A DNA stretch of 64,000 bases, taken from positions 28,900 through 92,899 of the forward strand of contig JAOPXN010000073.1 in assembly GCA_025965155.1 (NCBI GenBank), written 5' to 3'. Positions within the stretch are counted from its first letter, which is position 1; each line of letters begins with the position of its first letter. The position numbers and the translations under genes are program-made. The notes under the pieces were generated by a model. The model had not been told where the DNA came from. It made no database searches and saw nothing but the letters and a program-made list of their open reading frames with translations. Of the stretch, positions 26,129 to 35,508 are shown piece after piece. This DNA comes from Propionibacteriaceae bacterium. Lineage in GTDB: Bacteria; Actinomycetota; Actinomycetes; Propionibacteriales; Propionibacteriaceae.

Positions 26129-27193
26129 GTGAGCAGTCCCACGACCAGTCAGACCGGACAGGCCCAGGGCAACCAGCAGGCCGCGCAGGTGCTCGGCGAA
26201 GCGATCGCCCAGGTACAACGGGTCATCGTCGGTCAGGAGCACATGGTCGAGCAGTTGATGGTGGCTCTGCTTGCCAAGGGCCACTGCCTTCTCGAAGGTG
26301 TGCCCGGGGTGGCGAAGACCCTGGCTGTCCGTAGCTTCGCGACCGTGGTCGGCGGAGACTTCGCCCGGATTCAGTTCACTCCCGACCTGGTGCCTTCCGA
26401 CATCGTCGGTACGCGCATCTACAAGGCGAGCCAGGAAGGGTTCGACGTCGAGCTCGGACCGGTGTTCGTCAACTTCGTCCTGGCCGACGAGATCAACCGT
26501 GCCCCGGCCAAGGTGCAGTCGGCAATGCTGGAGCTGATGGCCGAGAAGCAGGTGTCCATCGGCGGTCGCACCTACCCGGCACCGCAGCCTTTCATTGTCA
26601 TCGCCACCCAGAACCCGGTCGAGTCCGAGGGCGTGTACCCGTTGCCGGAAGCGCAGCGCGACCGCTTCCTGCTCAAGGTGGACGTGCCGTACCCGCGCGG
26701 CAACGAGGAGTTCGAGATCCTCCGCCGGATGAGTGTTGACCCGCCCAGCGCTCAGCCGGTGCTCAACCCCGACATGATCCTGCGCCTGCAGCGGCAGGCC
26801 TCAGAGGTGTTTGTGCACAACCTGGTTGCCGAGTACATCGTGCGGCTGGTGCTGGCGACCAGGACCCCGGCCGAGTTCAACATGCCGGACCTCACCTCGG
26901 TGATCCAGATCGGCTGCAGCCCGCGGGCCACTCTTGGCCTGGTTGCCGCCGCCCGTGCGCTTGCGCTGATCCACGGCCGCGACTACGTGCTGCCCACTGA
27001 CGTCCAGTCGGTGGCCAAGGACGTGATGTCGCATCGGCTGGTGCTGGGGTTTGACGCCGTCGCCGACAACATCGAGCCCGCCCAGGTGGTGGAGCGCATC
27101 GTCGCCATGGTGCCGCCGCCCACCCCGGTCTGGAACGCTCCACCGCAGCAGCCGAGCCAGAGCCACGGCCCGCGGCAGCCCGACTTCAACTGA
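26129..27193 (+). CDS. moxR: MoxR-family AAA+ ATPase
   Basis: A 354-residue ATPase. The Walker A motif EGVPGVAKTLAVRS is near residue 60, Walker B is LADEINRAPAKVQ, sensor 1 is VIATQNPVES, and the MoxR insertion and arginine finger region (YPLPEAQRDRFLLK) follow. MoxR proteins act as chaperones that activate VWA-domain partners by metal insertion or folding. GTG 26129 is preceded by AGGAG with six-base spacing. It heads the operon with a DUF58 protein and two VWA membrane proteins, a layout conserved in mycobacteria (Rv1479-Rv1481). Confidence 0.93.
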   Translation: MSSPTTSQTGQAQGNQQAAQVLGEAIAQVQRVIVGQEHMVEQLMVALLAKGHCLLEGVPGVAKTLAVRSFATVVGGDFARIQFTPDLVPSDIVGTRIYKASQEGFDVELGPVFVNFVLADEINRAPAKVQSAMLELMAEKQVSIGGRTYPAPQPFIVIATQNPVESEGVYPLPEAQRDRFLLKVDVPYPRGNEEFEILRRMSVDPPSAQPVLNPDMILRLQRQASEVFVHNLVAEYIVRLVLATRTPAEFNMPDLTSVIQIGCSPRATLGLVAAARALALIHGRDYVLPTDVQSVAKDVMSHRLVLGFDAVADNIEPAQVVERIVAMVPPPTPVWNAPPQQPSQSHGPRQPDFN

Positions 27194-27200
27194 AACGCCG

Positions 27201-28298
27201 ATGAGTTATCCGCCGCCCAACTCCGCCGGACCGGGTCATCGGACTGCCGGCGCAGTGCCGTCCGGGTTCGCAGCCCCGGCCGAATCGCTCGGAGCTGTGT
27301 CCTCGGTTGTTGGCGCTCCCACCCGGACGACCATCCCGCTGAACAAGCTGGCGCCGGAGGCGGCGCTGCGGCGGCTCGAGCTGACGATCGTCCGTCGGCT
27401 GGAGGGCTTCCTGCACGGCGACCACCTCGGCCTACTGCCCGGACCGGGCTCGGATGCCAATGACGCCCGGGTCTACCGGCCCGGGGAGGACGACGTGCGC
27501 AAGATCGACTGGGCGGTCACGGCGCGCACCACCGTCCCGCACGTACGTGACACCATCTCCGACCGGGAGCTCGAGGTATGGGGCCTGCTGGACGTCACTC
27601 CATCGATGAACTGGGGGACCGAGGGAGTCACCAAACGGGACCTTGGGATCGCCGCGATCGCCACCATCGGCTTCCTCAGCCAGAAGATGGGCGACCGGTT
27701 CGGTGGCTACGTGATGCGCCCCGAGCGGCTGCGACGGCTCCCGGCCCGCTCCGGCCGGTCAGCCCTGTACGGGCTGCTGCGGACGATGCTGAACGAGCCG
27801 TTCGTGCCCGACCACGCGCGCGGCCCGATGACGCTGACCAACGCGGTCGAGCAGCTTTCCCGGACGCAGCGGCGTCGCGGTCTCCGGGTCGTCGTCTCCG
27901 ACTTCCTGACCCCGGGCGACCATGAGCTGGACCCCAACGTGGAACCGGAGTGGGAACGCGCGATGCGCCGGCTTGCGGTGCGAAACCAGGTTCTCGCGAT
28001 CGAGGTCGTGGACCGGCGCGAGGTGGAGTTCCCCGATGTCGGCGACATGCTGATTCGCGACCCGGAGACCGACTTTGAACGCTATGTGAACACCGCCGAC
28101 CCGGCGGCCCGTTCCAGGATGGATGCAGCCAGCGCCGCGCAGCGGGAACGAATCAGGATCTCCCTTCGTCGTGCAGGTGTCGGGCACATCCAGCTGAGGA
28201 CCGACCGGGACTGGGTGCAAGACATTGCCCGGTTCGTCCTGGCGTACCGCCGAGTGGCGAGAATGTTGCATGCACCGCCGCAGGGAGTAGCGAAGTGA
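27201..28298 (+). CDS. DUF58 domain protein
   Basis: A 365-residue protein. The N-terminal 65 residues are a flexible Pro/Gly/Ala linker. The DUF58 part starts near residue 80 and contains PGPGSDANDARVYRPGEDDV and then RKIDWAVTARTTVPHVR, the family hallmark, followed by a VWA-like half (LLDVTPSMNWG, with a DxTxS MIDAS-like site). The ATG at 27201 lies seven bases after the moxR stop. Its stop overlaps the first VWA gene (GTGA). It acts with the MoxR ATPase. Confidence 0.9.
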   Translation: MSYPPPNSAGPGHRTAGAVPSGFAAPAESLGAVSSVVGAPTRTTIPLNKLAPEAALRRLELTIVRRLEGFLHGDHLGLLPGPGSDANDARVYRPGEDDVRKIDWAVTARTTVPHVRDTISDRELEVWGLLDVTPSMNWGTEGVTKRDLGIAAIATIGFLSQKMGDRFGGYVMRPERLRRLPARSGRSALYGLLRTMLNEPFVPDHARGPMTLTNAVEQLSRTQRRRGLRVVVSDFLTPGDHELDPNVEPEWERAMRRLAVRNQVLAIEVVDRREVEFPDVGDMLIRDPETDFERYVNTADPAARSRMDAASAAQRERIRISLRRAGVGHIQLRTDRDWVQDIARFVLAYRRVARMLHAPPQGVAK

Positions 28299-29260
28299 TT
28301 CCAGAACTGGCGTTCCTGGCGCCGGAGCGGCTGCTCATCCTGCTCGTCATTCCGTTGCTGATCGCTGCCTACATCTTTGCCAGCCGACGGAAGAACCGGC
28401 GCGGCATGCGCTTCACCAACACCTCGATGCTGGCGGTCGTGGTGCCCAAGCAGTCGCAGTGGCGCCGCCACGTCGCGGTAGCGCTGTCGATCCTCAGCCT
28501 GGTCACCCTAACTGCGGCCTTCGCCCGTCCGAAAACTCAGGTCGACGTACCGCGGGAGCGCGCTACCGTTGTGCTGGTGATCGACGCGTCGCTGTCCATG
28601 CAGGCCACCGACGTGCAGCCGACCCGGCTGGACGCGGCCAAGGCCGCGGCTGTGGATTTCGTCGAGAAGCTGCCGGAGAAGTACAACGTGTCGGTCGTCT
28701 CGATGGCCGGCAGCGCGTCGATCCTGGTGCCGCCGACGCTGGCGCACAACACGGTCGAGAACGCCATCAACAGCATCCAGCTCCAGGAGTCCACCGCCAT
28801 CGGCGAAGGCATCGCGACCGCCATGCGCGCCCTCCAGCAGGCGCCCAAGGACCCGAACAAGCCCGACTCGGTCGCGCCCGGTGCGGTCGTACTGCTCAGT
28901 GACGGGTCGAACACGGCCGGACGCGCGCCGCAGCAGGCAGCGGCTGAGGCGCGGAACGCGAAGGTGCCCGTCTACACCATCGCCTACGGCACCGAGAACG
29001 GCTATGTCGACCTGGACGGCAAGCGCGAGCCGGTTCCGGTGAACCATAACGAGATGAAGGAGATAGCGCAGATCAGCGGTGGCCAGTACTTCGCCGCGGC
29101 AACTGCCGACCAGCTGAAGGACGTGTACGGCAACATCGGCTCCGAGGTCGGGTACGAGAAGGCCGACCGTGAGGTGACCTCCCGGTTCGCCGGCTACGGC
29201 CTCGCTTTTGCCGTCCTTGCCGCCCTCGGCGCAATCTCGCTGGGAGCCCGGTGGCCGTGA
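28295..29260 (+). CDS. Membrane VWA-domain protein (BatA-like), first copy
   Basis: A 321-residue protein with helix-loop-helix membrane insertion at residues 12-28 and 57-75, then a VWA domain (about 88-285) with a perfect MIDAS site DASLSM and TAIGEG, and a final transmembrane helix near 297-316. GTG 28295 overlaps the DUF58 stop. Family members lie in the membrane with the VWA domain outside or inside; in the MoxR system they are the clients. Closely similar to the next gene, so tandem duplication is likely. Confidence 0.9.
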   Translation: MIPELAFLAPERLLILLVIPLLIAAYIFASRRKNRRGMRFTNTSMLAVVVPKQSQWRRHVAVALSILSLVTLTAAFARPKTQVDVPRERATVVLVIDASLSMQATDVQPTRLDAAKAAAVDFVEKLPEKYNVSVVSMAGSASILVPPTLAHNTVENAINSIQLQESTAIGEGIATAMRALQQAPKDPNKPDSVAPGAVVLLSDGSNTAGRAPQQAAAEARNAKVPVYTIAYGTENGYVDLDGKREPVPVNHNEMKEIAQISGGQYFAAATADQLKDVYGNIGSEVGYEKADREVTSRFAGYGLAFAVLAALGAISLGARWP

Positions 29261-30243
29261 TGACCCTGACAACAATGGGCTTGGTGCCGATGCTGCAGTT
29301 CCTGGCACCCCAGCGGCTCTGGCTGCTGCTGTTGATCCCGGCGCTGGTGGTGCTGTACCTGCTGATGGTGCAGCGCAAGCGGGCCCGGACCAGGCAGGTC
29401 GGACGAACCATGCTTGACCTCGTCATCCCGCGCGAGACACCGTGGCGCCGGCACCTGGCCGTCGGACTGTCCATTCTGAGCCTGCTCACCCTGACCCTCG
29501 CCTTCGCCAAGCCCAAGGACCAGGTTCTGGTGCCCCGGGAGAGAGCGACCATCGTGGTCACCATCGACGTGTCGCTGTCGATGGAGGCGGCCGACGTCGA
29601 CCCGAACCGGCTGGAGGCGGCGAAGGCCGGCGCTGATGCGTTCGTGACCTCGCTGCCGCCGAAGTTCAACGTCTCGCTGGTCTCGTTCGCAGGTACGGCG
29701 ACGACGTTGGTGCCGCCGACGCTGGACCGGGGAGCGGTGACCGCGGCGATCAACTCGTTGCAGCTACAGCCGTCCACCGCCATCGGGGAAGGCATCTACA
29801 CCTCGCTGGCTGCCCTGGCGCAGGTGCCGCCGGATCCCGCCGACCCCAAGGCAGTGGTGCCGGCCCGCATCGTGCTGCTGAGTGACGGGAAGACCCAGGT
29901 GGGTCGACCCGCCGACCAGGCGGCGAAGGTTGCCCGCGACCAGAAGGTACCGATCTACACCATCGCTTATGGCACCGAGAACGGCTTCATCGAGGTCAGC
30001 GGCCGGCGCGAGCCGGTCCCGGTCGACCATGCCGAACTTGCCCGGGTGGCCAAGATCTCCGGGGGCGAGGCGTACTCGGCCGCCTCGGCCGGTGAGCTGA
30101 AAGAGGTGTACAAGGACATCGGCTCGTCCGTCGGCAAGGAGAAGGTGGACAAGGAGGTCACCTCGCGCTACGCCGGTTTCGGTCTCGGCTTCGCCATCCT
30201 GGCCGCGATGGGAATGATCTCCCTCGGGGCTCGCTGGCCCTGA
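29260..30243 (+). CDS. Membrane VWA-domain protein (BatA-like), second copy
   Basis: A 327-residue paralogue of the preceding gene, with the same layout: two N-terminal transmembrane helices, VWA domain with MIDAS site DVSLSM and TAIGEG, and a C-terminal helix. Many blocks are identical (VSLVSFAGTA, YTIAYGTENG, REPVPV). The start may be ATG 29260, which forms TGATG with the first copy's stop; GTG 29257 and 29251 are alternatives. It closes the MoxR operon. Confidence 0.9.
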   Translation: MTLTTMGLVPMLQFLAPQRLWLLLLIPALVVLYLLMVQRKRARTRQVGRTMLDLVIPRETPWRRHLAVGLSILSLLTLTLAFAKPKDQVLVPRERATIVVTIDVSLSMEAADVDPNRLEAAKAGADAFVTSLPPKFNVSLVSFAGTATTLVPPTLDRGAVTAAINSLQLQPSTAIGEGIYTSLAALAQVPPDPADPKAVVPARIVLLSDGKTQVGRPADQAAKVARDQKVPIYTIAYGTENGFIEVSGRREPVPVDHAELARVAKISGGEAYSAASAGELKEVYKDIGSSVGKEKVDKEVTSRYAGFGLGFAILAAMGMISLGARWP

Positions 30244-30326
30244 CGACGGTATAGATGTCCAAGGCGACTGTCCTCGCCCGGCCGCCTGCAGCTGGCACCT
30301 GCCGCGGCACTACTGTGGGGACCATC

Positions 30327-31046
30327 ATGGGCCACATCGCGGATAATCTGGCGGCAGTACGGGCACGAATCGACAAGGCTTGCCGCGATGCTGGCCGTGA
30401 CCCAGCGGACGTTCGGCTGCTCCCGGTCAGCAAGACCCAGCGGCCGGAGGCGATCGAGGAAGCCTATGCGGCCGGTATCCGGCTGTTCGGTGAGAACAAG
30501 GTCCAGGAAGTCGCGGACAAGGCCGCACTCTTCGCCGACAAGCCGGACCTGGACTGGGCGGTGATCGGGCACCTGCAGACCAACAAGGCCAAGGTGGTGG
30601 CGCAGGTCGCGACGGAGTTCCATGCCCTGGACTCGGCCAAGGTGGCCGAAGCGCTGGATCGCAGGCTGGACAATGCGGGCCGCGATCTCGACGTCTTCCT
30701 CCAGGTCAACTCCTCGGGCGAGGAGTCGAAGTTCGGCTTGGACCCCGACGACGTCGAGCAGTTCGCCAAGTCGATGCGCCAGTACCGGTCACTGCGGGTT
30801 CGCGGGCTGATGACCTTGGCCGTCTTCTCCGACGACGCCGCTGAGGCGGCCGCCTGCTTCGCTCGGATGCAGGAGCTCCAGCGACGGCTGCAGAGCACCG
30901 ACCTGGCCGCGGGTAGCTACTCCGAGCTGTCGATGGGCATGTCCGGTGACTTCGAGCTGGCGATCGCGTACGGAGCCACTACGGTCCGGGTCGGGCAGGC
31001 AATCTTCGGGGCCCGCCAGGAGCCGGATACGTATTGGTCCGCGTAG
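30327..31046 (+). CDS. YggS-family PLP homeostasis protein
   Basis: A 239-residue PLP-binding protein. The lysine that binds PLP is in PVSKTQRPEAIE near residue 35, followed by FGENKVQEVADK, GHLQTNKAK and the C-terminal LSMGMSGDFELAIAYG and VRVGQAIFGAR. It has no enzyme activity of its own and helps balance vitamin B6 and amino acids. I chose ATG 30327 because GGGGACC precedes it and the N-terminus is conserved; an upstream start at 30255 adds non-conserved residues. It follows the VWA operon closely on the same strand. Confidence 0.92.
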   Translation: MGHIADNLAAVRARIDKACRDAGRDPADVRLLPVSKTQRPEAIEEAYAAGIRLFGENKVQEVADKAALFADKPDLDWAVIGHLQTNKAKVVAQVATEFHALDSAKVAEALDRRLDNAGRDLDVFLQVNSSGEESKFGLDPDDVEQFAKSMRQYRSLRVRGLMTLAVFSDDAAEAAACFARMQELQRRLQSTDLAAGSYSELSMGMSGDFELAIAYGATTVRVGQAIFGARQEPDTYWSA

Positions 31047-31086
31047 CCGCTGCGCGGCGGCTGGTCGGCGTGACGGAGCCAGGGCC

Positions 31087-33027
31087 TCAGGTCGGCAGGT
31101 TCTCGATCGGTATGGCGGGCAGCTCGTCCGCGGGCGTGAAGCCGAACACCCGGCCCAGGAAGTAGAGCTGTGCCTCGATCGAGGCGCGGATGTTCTCCGC
31201 CCGCCGGAACCCATGCCCCTCGCCTGGGAAGACGATCAGCGCGACCGGTAGCCCCTTGCTTCGTGCGGCGGCCGCCATCGCCTCGGCCTGGTTCGGCGGC
31301 ACGACCTTGTCCTCGGAACCCTGGAGCAGCAGGATCGGGGCGTTCAGGTTGTCGACGTGGTGCACGGGGGAGCGGTCCCGATAGATCTCCGCGGCCTCCG
31401 GGTACGGGCCCACCAGCCCGTCGAGATAGCGAGACTCGAACTTGTGGGTGTCCTGGGCCAGCGACTCGAGGTCGCCGACGCCGTACAGGCTGATCCCAGC
31501 AGCGAAGACGTCGGTACTGGTGAGGGCCCGGAGCGTGGTGTAGCCGCCGGCGCTGCCGCCTTGGATGGTCAACCGGTCCGGGTCGGCCAGCCCTTGTTCG
31601 CCCATCGCGCGCGCTCCGTGGGCGCAGTCCTCCACGTCCACGATGCCCCAGTTGCCGTTCAGGCGTTGCCGGTAGGCCCTGCCGTAGCCGGCGCTGCCGC
31701 CGTAGTTGACGTCCAGCACGGCGAAACCACGTGACGTCCAGTACTGCACGTCGAGGTCGAAGGTGGCCGGCGAGAACGAGGTCGGTCCGCCGTGGGAGTA
31801 GGTGATCAGCGGCGGCAGGCTGCCGTTCGGTGCGGTGCAGTCGGGGTTTGTCGGCGGGTAGAACCAGCCGTAGACGGGTCCGTCAGTGCCCGACCAGGAG
31901 ACGGGACGTGCCACTGAGACGAGATTCTTCTCCACGGCGATCTCGCTGGAGCGGCGTACCTCGGTCCAGGTCCAGTTGGACAGCTCAAGCTTCGACAGTG
32001 CGACCGGCCGGTCCTCGAAAGTAACCACGGCGGCGGCGAGGTGATGGTTGGCCGCGAGCGCGGTGGTGCCGGACCCGGCGGGGATCGGCTTCAGCTCGCC
32101 GGTGGACAGAGTCAGCAACCCCGTGCTGGAGGCGCCGTTGCGGCTCCAGGTACAGATCAGGTGGTCATCGTCGACCACGGCGTAGGGCTGGGCACCGAGC
32201 GTCCACTGCGGCTCGCAGAACTCCGCCTCCGCCTCGTGAACCGAGCGGATGCCACGGTCGGAGAAGGTGTAGAAGTTCCACCAGCCGGTCCGATCGGAAA
32301 GGAAGGCCAGCGTTCCGGACGGCGTCCAGCGTGGCTGCACCGCCGACTCGGCGTCGCCCCCGGCGACCGTGTCCGGCTCGGCGGCAAGCCCGGCTTCGGT
32401 CGGCGCCGACCCGGTCAGCTTGGCGACCCGCAGCCTGGTGGCATCCCAGGGCATGTCGGGATGGTTCCATTCGACCCAGGCCAGCCTTCCGTCGGGTGCG
32501 AGTTCGGGGGTGGAGTAGAAGTCGGCCCCTTGACACAGCACTCGGCCCCCGTCGTGGTTGGGCCCGTTCAGGTCCAAGGCGACGATGGTGTTCACCGGTT
32601 CGCCGTGGCTTGAGTGGTCCTCCCGAACGGCCAGTACCAGGTTCCGTGTCGGATGCACCCGGAGATCTGCGTACCGCATGTCGGCGCCACACGGAGTGAG
32701 CGGTCGCGGCGGAGCGTCGTCGCTGAGCAGGTAGACCCGGCCGTCGTCGAAGGATGAGACCACAACGACGCCGTCCCGCACCGCGTACTCACCACCGCCG
32801 TACTCGTGCACCCGGCTCCGCACGTAGAAGGGGGCGGGTGTCAGCTCGGTACGGGCCTGGTGCGGGGCCAGCCGCCACAGGCTGACTCGGCCACCCTGGT
32901 CGGCGCGTGCCTCGGTCCAGTAGAGGTCGTTCCCGTCGACCGCAGGCGTTCCCAGCCGGACCGAAGCCGAGGTCAGCATCTCGATCGAGATGGGCGAGGT
33001 CCAAGAGCCGTAGGGAGCATCGAACAT
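31087..33027 (-). CDS. S9-family prolyl oligopeptidase-type serine peptidase
   Basis: A 646-residue peptidase with an N-terminal seven-bladed propeller (residues about 40-380) and a C-terminal alpha/beta hydrolase domain. The catalytic Ser is in QGGSAGGYTTLR, Asp in GSEDKVVPP and His in GEGHGFRR. The start ATG 33027 (MFDAPYGSWTSPIS) matches the family N-terminus; a longer frame to 33297 crosses into the promoter of the divergent DUF3145 gene and is rejected. There is no signal peptide, so the enzyme is cytoplasmic and likely degrades short peptides. Confidence 0.92.
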   Translation of the reverse strand: MFDAPYGSWTSPISIEMLTSASVRLGTPAVDGNDLYWTEARADQGGRVSLWRLAPHQARTELTPAPFYVRSRVHEYGGGEYAVRDGVVVVSSFDDGRVYLLSDDAPPRPLTPCGADMRYADLRVHPTRNLVLAVREDHSSHGEPVNTIVALDLNGPNHDGGRVLCQGADFYSTPELAPDGRLAWVEWNHPDMPWDATRLRVAKLTGSAPTEAGLAAEPDTVAGGDAESAVQPRWTPSGTLAFLSDRTGWWNFYTFSDRGIRSVHEAEAEFCEPQWTLGAQPYAVVDDDHLICTWSRNGASSTGLLTLSTGELKPIPAGSGTTALAANHHLAAAVVTFEDRPVALSKLELSNWTWTEVRRSSEIAVEKNLVSVARPVSWSGTDGPVYGWFYPPTNPDCTAPNGSLPPLITYSHGGPTSFSPATFDLDVQYWTSRGFAVLDVNYGGSAGYGRAYRQRLNGNWGIVDVEDCAHGARAMGEQGLADPDRLTIQGGSAGGYTTLRALTSTDVFAAGISLYGVGDLESLAQDTHKFESRYLDGLVGPYPEAAEIYRDRSPVHHVDNLNAPILLLQGSEDKVVPPNQAEAMAAAARSKGLPVALIVFPGEGHGFRRAENIRASIEAQLYFLGRVFGFTPADELPAIPIENLPT

Positions 33028-33199
33028 GCGTGCCACTGTAACGAGCGCGGCCCACTGTGATTTCCGCCGCATACCTGTCGCTTTGGTACTGATGAGGCGG
33101 ATGGTGCACAATGAAGGTGGATTCGTCCAGTGAGACGCGAACTGAGGATGTCGGGGAAGGCAGCCCTCAATACGTCTGGTCTCGCCCCTGGGAGGATCC

Positions 33200-33697
33200 A
33201 TGAGTACGACCCGTGGTGTCTTGTACATCCACTCGGCGCCGTCTGCGCTGTGCCCGCACATCGAGTGGGCCGTCGGCGGCGTATTTGGCGTGCCCACCGG
33301 CCTGGGCTGGATTCCGCAGCCGATCGAGCGCGCCGCCTACCGGGCCGAGTACGCCTGGGTCGGCCCAGCCGGCACCGCCGCCAAGCTCACCAGTGTGCTG
33401 AAGGGCTGGCAGAAGCTCCGGTTCGAGGTCACCGAGGAAGCGACGATCTCCACCGAGGCGGAGCGCTACTCCTACACGCCCGCCTTGGGGGTGTTCCACG
33501 CCATAACCGGCATCCACGGCGACATCATGGTCCCCGAGGACCGGATCAAGCAGGCCATGGTAACCGCCGCGCACGGCGGCAAGGATCTGCTCGCGTCACT
33601 GGACGAGCTGCTCGGCCGGCCGTGGGACAACGAGCTGGAGCCCTTCCGCTACGCCGGGGACGGCGCCCCGGTGCGCTGGCTGCACGAGGTGGTGTGA
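33200..33697 (+). CDS. DUF3145 family protein
   Basis: A 165-residue protein. The family pattern RGVLYIHSAPSALCPHIEWA is at the N-terminus, followed by LGWIPQPIERAAYRAEYAW. DUF3145 is an actinobacterial family of unknown function, often found beside FAS-II genes, as here. ATG 33200 is preceded by GGGAGGATCC. It is divergent from the S9 peptidase and convergent with the FabH paralogue. The enzymatic role is not known. Confidence 0.9.
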   Translation: MSTTRGVLYIHSAPSALCPHIEWAVGGVFGVPTGLGWIPQPIERAAYRAEYAWVGPAGTAAKLTSVLKGWQKLRFEVTEEATISTEAERYSYTPALGVFHAITGIHGDIMVPEDRIKQAMVTAAHGGKDLLASLDELLGRPWDNELEPFRYAGDGAPVRWLHEVV

Positions 33698-33712
33698 AGC
33701 CAGCCGCGCGGC

Positions 33713-34711
33713 TCAGACCTTGCGCCGCGGCGTGCGGACGACCTGGCCCGCGTAGGCGAATCCGCCACCGAACCCGAACAGCAGCACCGGGCTGTCGGGC
33801 GGAAGCTCGCCGTTGTGCCACATCTTGGAGAAGGCGAGCGGGATGCTGGCGGCGGAGGTGTTTCCCGAAGCTGTGACATCGGTGGCCACGATGGCGTTCT
33901 CCATTCCCAGCTGGCGGGCCAGCGGCTCAATGATCCGCAGGTTGGCCTGGTGCGAGACCAGGGCGCGGATGTCGGCCAGCTCGTACCCGGACCGCTGCAC
34001 GGTCTGGCGGGCGTAGCCGGCCGCCTGGCTGATCGCCCACTTGAAGACAGATTTCCCCTCCTGGACGAAGGTCGAGGAGGGTGCCTCGATCCGAACAGCG
34101 GAGGCCAGGTCAGGTTCGGAGCCCCAGGTCACCGCGCTGATCCCCGGGTGCTCGCTTCGGGTGATCACGAACGCTCCGGCCGCGTCCGCGGTCAGCACAC
34201 AGGTGCTGCGGTCCGTCCAGTCGGTGAAGGCGCTCAGCTTCTCGGTGCCGATCACGATGGCCGTGGTCGCGGACTCGGCGCGGATTGCCTGGTCGGCGAC
34301 GGCAAGCGCGTGGGCGAATCCGGAGCAGGCGACGTTCAGGTCCATGATCACCGGACGGGTCGCTCCGAGTGCCACCGAGACCCGGCCGGCGATGTTGGGG
34401 GAGCGGTCCTCGGCGGTGCAGGTAGCCACCACGATCAGGTCGATGTCAGCCGGTACCAGGCCGCTGTCCGCCAGCGCCGCCCGGGCTGCGTTGATCGCGA
34501 GGTCGGTGGCCGTCTCGTTCTCTGCTGCGATGTGCCGGGTCTCGATCCCGGTCCGCTGCCGGATCCACTCGTCGCTGGTGTCCACCATCGTGGTCAGCTC
34601 GTCATTGGTAAGGACGCGGCTTGGTTGGTAGTGCCCGACTCCGACGATCTCCGAGCGCGGGGGCGTCTCAGGGCGGGTGGGCTCGGAAGAGGTGCTGGAG
34701 GTATCGGACAC
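33713..34711 (-). CDS. Beta-ketoacyl-ACP synthase III paralogue (FabH-like)
   Basis: A 332-residue condensing enzyme. The catalytic triad is complete: Cys in NVACSGFAHA, His in VSHQANLRI, and Asn in TASGNTSAASIPLAF. The N-terminal region TNDELTTMVDTSDEWIRQRT is typical. It is not in the main FAS-II operon, which has its own fabH, so it may take an unusual primer (branched or longer acyl-CoA) or serve a separate lipid. It starts with GTG 34711 and is divergent, with a 49-bp gap, from the TetR gene, its likely regulator. Confidence 0.88.
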   Translation of the reverse strand: MSDTSSTSSEPTRPETPPRSEIVGVGHYQPSRVLTNDELTTMVDTSDEWIRQRTGIETRHIAAENETATDLAINAARAALADSGLVPADIDLIVVATCTAEDRSPNIAGRVSVALGATRPVIMDLNVACSGFAHALAVADQAIRAESATTAIVIGTEKLSAFTDWTDRSTCVLTADAAGAFVITRSEHPGISAVTWGSEPDLASAVRIEAPSSTFVQEGKSVFKWAISQAAGYARQTVQRSGYELADIRALVSHQANLRIIEPLARQLGMENAIVATDVTASGNTSAASIPLAFSKMWHNGELPPDSPVLLFGFGGGFAYAGQVVRTPRRKV

Positions 34712-34760
34712 CGACCGAGTTTAGCGCACGACCGTACTCTAAAGCGTTACTGTTGGCGGA

Positions 34761-35378
34761 GTGAGTCCACGACGCTCCACCCAGCACGCTCAGCAGACCC
34801 GGCACGCGATTCTGGCCGCCGGGGTGGCGCTGGCCTCGGTGGAGGGCCTCGAGCCGCTGAGCCTGGGCCGGCTGGCTGCCGTGACCGGTGTCAGCAAGTC
34901 CGGCATCGCCGGGCACTTTGGCAGCAAGGAGGCGCTTCAGCTGGCCGTACTCCAGGAGGCGGTCCGGACCTTCCGGCGGGAGATCACTGTGCCTGCCCAG
35001 CGGCAGGCTCCCGGGCTGGCCCGGCTCCAGGCGGTCGCGGAAAACTGGCTGTCCTACCTGAACCGGGGCGTCTTCCCGGGCGGCTGTTTCTTCACCAACG
35101 TGACGTCGGAGTTCGACGGCCGCGACGGCCCGGTCCGTGAGGTGATCGCCGGGGTCAACGAGGACTGGCGGCGCTACCTCGCAACCGAGATCAGGGCCGC
35201 TGTGCAGCGCGGCGAGCTGGCCCCGGGCACCGATCCGGAGCAGCTGATCTTCGAGCTGATGGGCCTGATGCTGTCGCTGAACCACTCGCTCCAGCTCGAC
35301 GGTGACGCCAGAGCCGTCGATCGGGCCCGGGTCGGCCTGGCGCGGCTGCTGCGCTCAGTTGAGGCGCAGTCGGTCTGA
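34761..35378 (+). CDS. TetR-family transcriptional regulator
   Basis: A 205-residue regulator. The helix-turn-helix lies at residues about 15-60 (GLEPLSLGRLAAVTGVSKSG, then IAGHFGSKEAL). The C-terminal domain has the ligand-binding pattern found in TetR proteins with a GGCFFT segment (residues 112-117). GTG 34761 is the start. The 49 bp shared with the fabH paralogue should hold the operator, so an acyl-CoA or fatty acid ligand is likely but inferred. Confidence 0.9.
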   Translation: MSPRRSTQHAQQTRHAILAAGVALASVEGLEPLSLGRLAAVTGVSKSGIAGHFGSKEALQLAVLQEAVRTFRREITVPAQRQAPGLARLQAVAENWLSYLNRGVFPGGCFFTNVTSEFDGRDGPVREVIAGVNEDWRRYLATEIRAAVQRGELAPGTDPEQLIFELMGLMLSLNHSLQLDGDARAVDRARVGLARLLRSVEAQSV

Positions 35379-35508
35379 CGTCCTGCCGGCCCCCGGGCCC
35401 CGGGGCGGAGTCCAGAAATCAGCCGCTCGTCGTCGGCACCCGATGCGACACGCGGAGAAACCGCCGTCGAGCAACGATGAGGGGCCGATAAATGGAATGC
35501 GGAACCGG

